From the IMG/VR virus record IMGVR_UViG_3300035698_001791, positions 1-25,267 of that record: DNA of 25,267 nt; one strand, 5' to 3'. The notes under the pieces were generated by a model. That model was not told where the DNA came from, ran no database searches, and was given only the letters and a program-made list of their open reading frames with translations. This DNA comes from a virus. A program made the translations under genes and the position numbers. Each line of letters starts with the position of its first letter. The first letter of the stretch is position 1. Of this stretch, positions 1 to 6,300 are shown one piece after another.

Positions 1-6
1 CAAACA

Positions 7-222
7 TTAGTCTTCTCCTTCATCATAATTATCATCAAAGGCTTGATCCCACTCTCCAGGGGTAACTCCTGTCATAAGGAACTCCCGTTGATCCTCATCG
101 CAGTCAGGGAAGGCATCTTGGATCAAGGCACCTAAGTTGTAATTCCGTATTTGAGCTGTGGTGATGGGTATCTCAAGTTCCCTTTCGACTCCCGACAACA
201 TAGAAGTTTTCTTAACAAGCAT
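7..222 (-). CDS. Small conserved phage protein, function unknown (71 aa)
   Basis: Acidic 71-residue protein. The middle and C-terminal part (GALIQDAFPDCDEDQREFLMTG, then TPGEWDQAF) matches from memory a small family found in many tailed phages whose members carry an 'LIQdAFPxLxxxxREFLxTGxTPxEWD' pattern; no function is known to me. There is no signal peptide or membrane segment, and the tail is rich in Asp and Glu. The ATG at 222 is preceded by AAAGGAAG with a normal spacer, which supports this start. It lies 12 bases after the next gene upstream and is the last gene in the window. A morphogenesis or late accessory role would be a guess. Confidence 0.75.
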   Translation of the reverse strand: MLVKKTSMLSGVERELEIPITTAQIRNYNLGALIQDAFPDCDEDQREFLMTGVTPGEWDQAFDDNYDEGED

Positions 223-234
223 GGTATCTTCCTT

Positions 235-600
235 TCAAAAGTTTACTTTGAGACCTCGCCCCACGGCGACATCCACAAGGACTTCCCTCCACCGTTCTGG
301 GTTAAGAAAGTCGTGGATGCTCTGTAGTTTGGTTAGTAGGCTGCGAGTGTCTGACTGGAAGAGGGCCTTAACCTCAGGGAAAGTATCAAAGACAACTTCC
401 ACATCCAAACCCTCCATACTCCCATGGTAGAGATCATCAGGGATTAGACAACCAACAGCGCAACTGGTTCCGTTTGTTCCACGGTAAAGGCAAACAGACC
501 CTGGAGTAGTGATGTCAGAAGCCCGTACACCCTGTTTGAGGAGGTGGGTGGCTACTTTGTCAAGGACTTCTTGACAGCCCATTCTTGTACTCATTTTCAT
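235..600 (-). CDS. Conserved phage protein with YRG/CAVGCLIPD motif, function unknown (121 aa)
   Basis: I take the ATG at 600 as start because AAAAGGA sits about 8 bases before it. The frame is open back to 648 but that extension has no ribosome site and runs into the upstream gene. The protein contains LYRGTNGTSCAVGCLIPDD followed by MEGLDVE. This resembles a recurrent tailed-phage family (YRG..G..CAVG.LIPD..Y...MEG) that is uncharacterised as far as I know. The two Cys residues in SCAVGC could bind metal or form a disulfide, but nothing shows this. The C-terminal half is helical and ends with a LQSIHDF segment. No transmembrane segment is seen. Confidence 0.72.
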   Translation of the reverse strand: MKMSTRMGCQEVLDKVATHLLKQGVRASDITTPGSVCLYRGTNGTSCAVGCLIPDDLYHGSMEGLDVEVVFDTFPEVKALFQSDTRSLLTKLQSIHDFLNPERWREVLVDVAVGRGLKVNF

Positions 601-628
601 AGTAGTGTTCCTTTTACTGTTGTTTTTG

Positions 629-925
629 TTAGGCAGGAAAGAGTTCAAGCAAGGTAGCTGCTACCTGCTCCACTCCCTCAATAGTCTGGTAACCGAGAAC
701 ATCCCCTGTGATAGGAGTTGTGTAGTCAATACCGCCGTCAGGGTTTATGATTGCCACCTCAAACTGCGTACCAGCCTCGTCAGAGTAGCCAAATCCGGAG
801 TGAAGTACACTCAAGCTGTAGCCGTTGGTGAGGTGGGTCTCAACTTGTTCTGTGTTGAACTTAGAGACTGTAATGCGAGTGCCAAGAGCTTCGATGCGCG
901 CCAAGTTTGTTTCAAGAGTAGTCAT
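629..925 (-). CDS. Hypothetical phage protein (98 aa)
   Basis: The ATG at 925 has a strong GGAGGT site 7 bases upstream, and its position 4 bases after the SleB-like gene's stop codon implies coupled translation. A longer in-frame reading to 973 would overlap that gene and has no ribosome site. The 98 residues form a soluble alpha/beta-looking protein: a helical N-terminus (TLETNLARIEALG), a region with TQFEVAIINPDGGIDYTTP, and a helical C-terminus (GVEQVAATLLELFPA). I do not recognise the family. It may simply be one of the short accessory proteins of this late operon. Confidence 0.7.
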   Translation of the reverse strand: MTTLETNLARIEALGTRITVSKFNTEQVETHLTNGYSLSVLHSGFGYSDEAGTQFEVAIINPDGGIDYTTPITGDVLGYQTIEGVEQVAATLLELFPA

Positions 926-929
926 GGTG

Positions 930-1328
930 TTACCTCCAGGGGGTTTCATTGGTGTAGAAGATGTGGGAGCCATACTGGCCGTCCAGGGTGTAGGCGTTCT
1001 TCCAGAAAGGGCTTACGGAAGCAGTGTGGTAGTGGGTGGAGGAGATAGAAGTGTCCTCTCCACCCTCGAGCGCCAAAGCAGCCACCTCCAAAACCTGCCC
1101 CTGCATCGCTGCATCAAAGAAGGTGTCGTAGGCGTAGATATCATCAGACAACCCGTCATGGGTAAAGCTGAACTGTCGGTCCTCGAACACAACCCCACAT
1201 ACTGTGTCAGGGTAGCGTTCATCATGTACCCGATTGATAACCACTTCAGCAACAAGGAGTTGCGCGTCAAAGGTTTCACTTCGGGCTTCAAAAAAGATGG
1301 CGGTAGCCAAACATAGTAGTGGTGTCAT
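930..1328 (-). CDS. SleB-type cell-wall hydrolase (Hydrolase_2), probable peptidoglycan lytic transglycosylase
   Basis: 132 residues covering essentially a bare SleB/CwlJ (Hydrolase_2) catalytic domain. AIFFEAR at residues 10-16 holds the expected catalytic Glu14. It is followed by VAEVVINRV (27-34), YPDTVCGVV (39-47) and QFSFT (52-56), and the second half has THYH (98-101) and GSHIFYT (120-126), all typical of the family. Family members cleave glycan strands of peptidoglycan. There is no clear cleavable signal peptide, although residues 3-12 are hydrophobic. ATG 1328 follows AAAAAGGAATGACACC. It is a second peptidoglycan enzyme besides the M15 peptidase at 22895-23362, so it may act in entry, in a second lysis step, or as the partner of the small membrane proteins upstream. 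Confidence 0.88.
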   Translation of the reverse strand: MTPLLCLATAIFFEARSETFDAQLLVAEVVINRVHDERYPDTVCGVVFEDRQFSFTHDGLSDDIYAYDTFFDAAMQGQVLEVAALALEGGEDTSISSTHYHTASVSPFWKNAYTLDGQYGSHIFYTNETPWR

Positions 1329-1364
1329 GGTGTCATTCCTTTTTTTTTTAACTGTGTGGTTTTC

Positions 1365-1676
1365 TTAGTAGTCAACACCAGCGTAGTGAAACTTAACTTC
1401 CTCAATGTGGCAATAGAGTCCACCTTCTTTCTCGTAGTAGTCTTGGGTGACAGTCCACTCCCGTAGCATCGCTGGGTTGCTGCAGTTTACCCCAGAGACC
1501 TTTGTGTTATCGAAGTGGGCAGGTAACTCATCAACAGTGATCTCAATTACCGCCCCGTTACCTGCCGCCTTTGCTCGTTCGAAGTCGTCTGTCCAGGTTA
1601 CTTCTTTTAGTTCCTGGTAGCCGTCACCAAGTTGGAAAGCTTCTTTGAAGGTGGTACCTCGGTAGAATTTGTGCAT
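1365..1676 (-). CDS. Small protein of unknown function, faint ADP-ribosyltransferase-like pattern (103 aa)
   Basis: ATG 1676 is preceded by ATAGGAAAAACC, a plausible ribosome site. The open frame extends to 1754, but that part is Asn/Thr-rich and lacks a ribosome site. The 103-residue protein reads FYRG at 4-7, VTWTDDFERAKAAGNGAVIEI at 26-46, and LREWTV at 71-76. The order 'aromatic-RG', 'S/T-W-T...A..A', a hydrophobic strand and then a late Glu resembles small R-S-E type ADP-ribosyltransferase-fold proteins, but this is only pattern resemblance and no nearby gene supports it. It is soluble, with two Cys residues (65 and 89). Treat it as hypothetical. Confidence 0.65.
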   Translation of the reverse strand: MHKFYRGTTFKEAFQLGDGYQELKEVTWTDDFERAKAAGNGAVIEITVDELPAHFDNTKVSGVNCSNPAMLREWTVTQDYYEKEGGLYCHIEEVKFHYAGVDY

Positions 1677-1727
1677 GGTTTTTCCTATGTTTGTGTTGTT
1701 TACATTGGTTGTGTTGTAGTTGTGTGT

Positions 1728-1746
1728 GGGCTGCAAAGCCCGTTCA
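1728..1746 (-). repeat. Short hairpin repeat TGAACGGGCTTT...GCCC, copy 1
   Basis: TGAACGGGCTTTGCAGCCC on the minus strand, with stem GGGCT/AGCCC around TTGC. It lies in the 152-base gap (1677-1828) between two small genes. The gap also holds CCAACT-TGT-AGTTGG, a perfect 6-bp hairpin at about 1753-1767. No open frame in the gap has a ribosome site. Confidence 0.5.
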
Positions 1747-1828
1747 TTTTCCAACTACAAGTTGGTTACCACCACCTCCACTAAGGGGGTGCATCGGAAT
1801 AAGGTGAGTATTAGCAAAGTGGTTGTCA

Positions 1829-2236
1829 TCATGCTTCTTGGGGTCCACCAGTGGACTTGTGAAGCGGTCGCTGAACATCACCAGAAGAACCTTCACCCCC
1901 AGATCGAGGGTCATTTTCAGCACTTCCACTACTAGGCTCATCAACATTACTCTTGATCCTTTCAGGTAAGTAGTCTGTTAGCATGAGGAGAAACTTCTTT
2001 AGCTCCTCCTGTTTTTTAGTATAGGTTGCGAAGTAGTAGGCCACTTCAACGAAGTAGAAGCCCATCACGATAGGTAAGTTTGAGATCCCAAAGGCCCAAG
2101 CAAAAGCTAGGAAAAGAATCACAAACACATAGGGGTTCAGGGCAACAAGTTCCCTAGTTGTGTATTTGTGGAAAGCTAGTCTAATGAAAAGACCTATCAC
2201 GAAAGCTAGCGCAAATCCTAGAATTGTAGTTCCCAT
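1829..2236 (-). CDS. Three-helix membrane protein with hydrophilic C-terminal tail, function unknown
   Basis: Three hydrophobic segments occur in the first 75 residues: ILGFALAFVIGLFIRLAF, PYVFVILFLAFAWAFGI and LPIVMGFYFVEVAYYFA. A charged segment (TKKQEELKKF) and a Ser/Gly/Asp-rich tail follow. I prefer the ATG at 2236, because GGAG lies 6 bases upstream. The in-frame ATG at 2248 would add four residues (MENS) but has no ribosome site. Small size, three helices and a position two genes before a cell-wall hydrolase would fit a holin or lysis regulator, but I see no family-level match. The lysis cassette at 22301-23362 already supplies a better holin candidate. Confidence 0.68.
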   Translation of the reverse strand: MGTTILGFALAFVIGLFIRLAFHKYTTRELVALNPYVFVILFLAFAWAFGISNLPIVMGFYFVEVAYYFATYTKKQEELKKFLLMLTDYLPERIKSNVDEPSSGSAENDPRSGGEGSSGDVQRPLHKSTGGPQEA

Positions 2237-2298
2237 TGAGTTCTCCATTCGGTTGGTTTTTATTATTATTATTGTTTTACGAGCAGTGCCTTACTCAG

Positions 2299-2344
2299 GG
2301 TTAGAAAAAAGATGTAGTAGGCCCCACCCCCGAAGGAGCAGGGG
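2299..2344 (-). terminator. Possible rho-independent terminator after the first small membrane gene
   Basis: Downstream of the stop at 2352 the minus strand forms CCCC-TG-CTCC / GGGG-T-GGGG around a TTCG loop (arms 2335-2344 and 2322-2330). A run of six T follows at 2305-2310. The T run is about 11 bases from the stem, which is long for a strong terminator, so this is tentative. Confidence 0.38.
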
Positions 2345-2351
2345 TAGGTAG

Positions 2352-2561
2352 TTAGGCCAATAGGATCCAGGTTGCCTTACTCTTTCCCCGTGTAGCTGCC
2401 CTTCCGAAGAAAGCCAGCAGTAGAACATCTGGTCCCAAGAAGGGTGCCAGAAGCATTAGTAGAGCACGCATCTTCTTTGGAAAACCCTCCGTCATGATGT
2501 GTGTCAGGAAGGCGGAGCTAACCATGTTGGCTGCGATAATCGAGAGGATGAAAATAGACAT
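2352..2561 (-). CDS. Small two-helix membrane protein, paralogue of the gene at 2629-2808 (69 aa)
   Basis: 69 residues with two hydrophobic segments (IFILSIIAANMVSSAFLTHI and ALLMLLAPFLGPDVLLLAFFG) separated by MTEGFPKKMR, and a basic C-terminus. It aligns over most of its length with the next gene upstream: both have a first helix, then MT-(E/D)-G-(F/W), a basic turn, a second helix containing (L/F)GP(D/V)V(L/I)L, and an aromatic/Gly end. ATG 2561 is preceded by AAAGGGAACACT. The 49-base leader just upstream is nearly identical to that of the paralogue. Function is unknown. Two-helix topology is compatible with a small holin or inner-membrane modulator. Confidence 0.72.
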   Translation of the reverse strand: MSIFILSIIAANMVSSAFLTHIMTEGFPKKMRALLMLLAPFLGPDVLLLAFFGRAATRGKSKATWILLA

Positions 2562-2566
2562 AGTGT

Positions 2567-2615
2567 TCCCTTTCTAGGGTATGGTCAGTAACCACTGACA
2601 CTGATCGGTTGATAC
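2567..2615 (-). repeat. Leader repeat, copy 1 (upstream of gene 2352-2561)
   Basis: A 49-base stretch matching 2816-2864 without gaps at 45 of 49 positions, ending 6 bases before the ATG. On the coding strand it contains the perfect hairpin GTCAGT-GGTT-ACTGAC (2584-2599) and CCCT-AGAA-AGGG, in which AGGG belongs to the ribosome site. The shared leader implies a duplicated and perhaps functional regulatory or translation-control element. Confidence 0.85.
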
Positions 2616-2628
2616 AAAGGTATCGTCT

Positions 2629-2808
2629 TTAGCGAGCCTTGGTGAGGCCCACCCATGTTAACCAGAGAATTACTACTGGTCCAAACACAAGTGCGAGAAG
2701 TACTGTTGGAAAGCGTTTCCACAAGCTCCAACCATCAGTCATCGCTGCTGCGAGGATTGCCAAGCTGGCAAGGTTGATGATAGTAAACACGATTATGAAA
2801 GTATGCAT
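2629..2808 (-). CDS. Small two-helix membrane protein, paralogue of the gene at 2352-2561 (59 aa)
   Basis: I choose the ATG at 2808, giving 59 residues, because it follows GAAAGGGAAACCTTC exactly as in the paralogue. A frame open to 2850 would put the start inside the leader repeat. Two hydrophobic segments, FIIVFTIINLASLAILAAA (about 4-22) and TVLLALVFGPVVILWLTWVG (about 34-53), flank the basic turn MTDGWSLWKR. The protein ends in TKAR. It shares the MT(D/E)G turn and GP.V second-helix pattern with its neighbour, consistent with tandem duplication. It is the first gene after the terminator at 2941-2966, so it probably begins a new transcription unit. Function unknown. Confidence 0.72.
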   Translation of the reverse strand: MHTFIIVFTIINLASLAILAAAMTDGWSLWKRFPTVLLALVFGPVVILWLTWVGLTKAR

Positions 2809-2815
2809 GAAGGTT

Positions 2816-2864
2816 TCCCTTTCAAGGGTATGGTCAGTAGCCGCTGACACTGGTCGGTTGATAC
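2816..2864 (-). repeat. Leader repeat, copy 2 (upstream of gene 2629-2808)
   Basis: Second copy of the 49-base leader; it differs from 2567-2615 at four positions. The hairpin becomes GTCAG-CGGCTA-CTGAC (2833-2848), one closing pair shorter, while CCCTTGAAAGGG keeps the potential to pair with the AAGGG ribosome site. Confidence 0.85.
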
Positions 2865-2869
2865 CACTG

Positions 2870-2880
2870 TATTATTATAG
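2870..2880 (-). promoter_or_regulatory. Candidate promoter element CTATAATAATA
   Basis: The coding strand reads CATCTATAATAATACAG here, between a terminator and the start of a small-gene unit. TATAAT would be a perfect sigma-70 -10 box, but I see no good -35 hexamer at 16-18 bases. The same 11-mer occurs at 22088-22098 in front of the portal gene, also just after a terminator. It could therefore be a phage-polymerase promoter core. Suggestive only. Confidence 0.4.
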
Positions 2881-2903
2881 ATGCGTTAAATTTCCCTCTT
2901 TTT

Positions 2904-2922
2904 GGGCCAAAAAGCCCGTTCA
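2904..2922 (-). repeat. Short hairpin repeat TGAACGGGCTTT...GCCC, copy 2
   Basis: On the minus strand TGAACGGGCTTTTTGGCCC forms a GGGC/GCCC stem. The 12-base part TGAACGGGCTTT is exactly repeated at 1735-1746, where it also makes a GGGCT/AGCCC hairpin. Both are intergenic. An RNA-level signal is possible. Confidence 0.5.
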
Positions 2923-2940
2923 AATTACTCCGAAAACGGT

Positions 2941-2966
2941 AAAAAAGACGCCCCGTGAGGGACGCC
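2941..2966 (-). terminator. Rho-independent terminator after the HNH gene
   Basis: The minus strand reads GGCGTCCC-TCAC-GGGGCGTC (8 pairs, with G-U wobbles) followed directly by TTTTTT, 4 bases after the HNH stop codon. This is the best terminator in the window and probably ends the head-tail transcription unit. Confidence 0.85.
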
Positions 2967-2970
2967 TAGT

Positions 2971-3324
2971 TCATTTCTTTTTCTTAGGTTTTGTTTTAGG
3001 TTTAGCCTTTTGGGCAGGTCTGGGTTTAGCCCAAGACACCCTATTCCGATTGTTCTCACTTCGGGTAGCACGTCTTAGGTTTGAAGGACGGTTATCTGAC
3101 CGATCTCGATTCTTATGGTCAACATCACCAGAACGAATCTTCTTCCCAGTGGTAATCTCCTTGACAACCCTGTGGACGTAGTGGGCTTTACCATCAATGC
3201 GGACAGTCTTATAACCATCCCCGTGATTGGTACCAGCGAGAGAACCCGCAGCCTTTCGACCACGGGCCTCTTTCCAGTAGAGATTACCACCCTTAACCTT
3301 GAATAGTTTCTTCCATTTCTTCAT
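2971..3324 (-). CDS. HNH endonuclease, free-standing homing type (117 aa)
   Basis: Residues 38-95 match the HNH_3 pattern of phage homing endonucleases: YKTVRIDGKAHYVHRVV, tGK, GDVDHKNRDRSDNRPSNLR, then ATRSENNRNR. The likely catalytic and zinc-proximal residues are His51, Asp69-His70, Asn82 and Asn91. The tail is strongly basic (KPKTKPKKKK), which suits DNA binding. There is no DNA-binding NUMOD domain, so it is a minimal enzyme. It is inserted between the tape-measure gene (stop 14 bases upstream) and a terminator. ATG 3324 follows AAAGGTACTCC. It may be a selfish intergenic endonuclease; a role in DNA packaging is known for some HNH proteins, but those sit beside terminase genes. Confidence 0.88.
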   Translation of the reverse strand: MKKWKKLFKVKGGNLYWKEARGRKAAGSLAGTNHGDGYKTVRIDGKAHYVHRVVKEITTGKKIRSGDVDHKNRDRSDNRPSNLRRATRSENNRNRVSWAKPRPAQKAKPKTKPKKKK

Positions 3325-3339
3325 GGAGTACCTTTCTTG

Positions 3340-6300
3340 TTATCGACGGTAGTTGTTCTCTCTGTTCTGCCTGTTTACGCCACCAGCGATCTCAGGCATC
3401 ATCATGACAATCTCCTTACGAGTCTGGCGGGAGACGTCACCTTGTACGTTGATGTTGAAGGTGGAGGTGGAGGAGTTACCACCAGCCCCCTTCAGAAGAC
3501 CATCAACCTTATCAGCAGGGACAACAAGCTCACCAGGTGTCAACATGGTAGGTACAGAATCGATGTCTGTTCTTGTTGTTTCAACTGGTTTGACAATACC
3601 GCCACCGTTTAGCCCGGTAGCAGGTTCCCCGGAGAAGAGACCTAGTAGCCCAGAGAAGAACCCGCCACCGCCACCGCCGACACCGCCAAGATCAGAGAAG
3701 AAGCCCTTGATAGCGTCAAAGGAGCCTTTGAAGGCGTCAACGAAACCGGACAGGTCAATGTTACCTGCCTCGTTACTTACCGCGCCCTTGATAGACTCGC
3801 CCACCTTCTGCCCCAGATCATCTCCAAAGTCGAAGAGTGAACTGAAAATCCCAGTGAAGAATTCTTCCAAGTTCAAGGCCTCAAAGGCAGCATCTACAAA
3901 CGAATTGACAACTGTATCGATAATACGCATACTGATGTCGTCAAGCATGTCAAAGAAGAACTCCTTGATTGTCATAGCTCCAGTGAGGACCGACTTTAGG
4001 CCCTCCTTGAAACTGTTCTGGATACCTTCGGCGTTGTTAACAGCTTCGTTGTAACGCTCTTGTAGACGGATCCTATGCTCCAACTCACTATTCAGTGCCC
4101 TGCTATTATCAATCTCATCGACAGACATGGCACTAAGCTCTTCTTCGATCTCTCGGATACGTAGCAGGTTTTCTAGTTCTTCCTGAACCCCGTCCTGGCC
4201 AAGGGAGAACATTCTTGAGAAGTCAAGGTCACCCCCAAGTCCTTCAAAGGTGGCTTGGAGACCACCCACTGTGCTACTAGCAAGAGTTTCTGCAATAGCT
4301 CGCTGTGAGGCTTCGATTGCATCTTGGGCAGCATTTCGGGCAGCAACCTCATCTAGGGCGAGGCTGTTGAGGTTCTCTTGAGCAGCAGTGTAGAGACCGA
4401 CATTCCTGTAAAGCTCACCAAAGATGTCAGCGCCAAAGCGAGCGGCAACATTGTTCTCCACGGAGAAACCCACGTCAGCGAGCATTGACATGACTTCTTC
4501 AAAGGGTGTTGTAGTATCACCACCGCCACCGCCCACAGAAGGTACTGTAGAAGTATCCAAGGGTGAGCCGACTGCATCAACTAGTCTCTGCCTTGCAGCA
4601 GCTAGCTGCCCAGAGAGTATAGAGTGAAGTGATGCATCTCCTGTACCAGACAGGGATAGTTGTTGAAGACTAAGCGACAAAATATCAACAGCGGAACTTA
4701 GTCGGATGATCTCACTTATGCGGCTTGGGCTAAAGGCCATGATACCGTCGATATCGCTAGTTGTATCAACCTGCTCAAGGGCGTGTTGTAAAGCGCCTTC
4801 CCGATCAATCATACCGCGTGTCAGGGCATTCTGTTTTCCAACAAGCACCCCTAGGCTGCTAGATAGTTGATCAATCCTAACCTTGATAGCATTAAACGCA
4901 TCGGCACCAATACCTTCCTCTAAAAGATCTTGGTTTAATGATTGAAGCTCATTCAGTTTTGCTGCGATGTTTTGGTTTATTGTAGTGATACCTGTACCAA
5001 ACTGGTCCATGTAGTCAACTATAGCGTCATCAGAGGGTAAGAGGTTCAAAACGTCAATACCGAAGTCTTCAAGTCTCTCATTCACCTGTTCAAGTCTTGA
5101 AAGGAGAACCTCTTCTACCCCTTCACCGCCACCAAAGTCGGCAACCAGACCCTCTGCGAAGGTTTCTAGACTGCCCTCGAATAACCGGAGTAGGCGGTCA
5201 CGGGCCGCTGTTAATGCGTCGGCATCCCCAGTCGAAGGGTCGGTTTCAAGGTTATCTAGTGCTGCGGCGTAGTTATCGATCATAGCTTGGATCTCAGCAG
5301 TCGCTTCGTCGAGGCCAAGTTTTGACAGCACGGTCGCCATACGATCTACTTTACCCTCTAGGTCAAAAGAATCTGACAACCCCTCAAGTTCAAGAGCAGC
5401 GGACTTAAAAGCTTCTTCTGACTGTAGGCGGAGAACTAGCCTTTGACCAGCAGCAGCTTCCGTATTTGCTGCTTCAAGATCCTCTACAAGCTTTGACGCA
5501 AGCCCTTTAAGTTGTAAAGGCGAGGTCGAAGTATCATCAAAGATTGCGGTAAAGAAATCGTTAAGTTGTTCATTCAGCTTAACAGAAACGTCTGGGTCCA
5601 AAACTAGACCACTACCCTCTGCTATTCGAAGTTGCTCTAACAAACCGATGAATGCGTCACCAGAGTCACTGCCAGAAGAGTCTTGGGTAAAGGCCTCGTT
5701 GTTCAGAATCTCTGAGATTGCAGAAAGGGGGAGAATCCCCTCCTCAAGAGCGTCACTGAAAGCACTCATCGCAGCAGAAGTTTCCTCTTGAACTTCAAGA
5801 ACACCTAGGCGAGTTGCAAGTATACCCTGGGTCTGAAGCTCACCACCACCAAAGAATCTACCTGCGTTATCAGCAAAGGTCGTAGAGAACAGCTCTCTTA
5901 GTGGAGCTATCAAGAGGTTAGTTTGAGCAGCAGCAGCAGCAGTTTGTCCATCTTCTGTTGGAGGTGCTAGGCTGAGCACTGCATCGCGGGTAAGTAGCAC
6001 TGCTCTCTGAACACGACGAGTTTCCGCTGCAGTTAGATCATGCCCCTCTGCAATTGTCTTCTGAGCATCAGTCAGGATCTGGTTAGTATTCTCTGCTAGT
6101 CGCATAGTGCGAGCAACAGCATCAGGATCAGCACCTTCAAAATCTATTGAATCAATGATACCACTGAAGTTAATTTCGATGTCACCCATGCTTTCAAAAG
6201 AACCCAAAGAGGCCCTAAGCTCTTTACTGATTTTACGCGCTTCACGAGAAGCCACACCGAAAAAGCCTAAAACACCGTCATAGGCATTTCCAAGTTTCTC

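Noticed and set aside
5925-5945. Run of CAG-type triplets in the tape-measure gene
   Set aside because: Encodes a short Ala run in a helical protein; no sign of a functional repeat.
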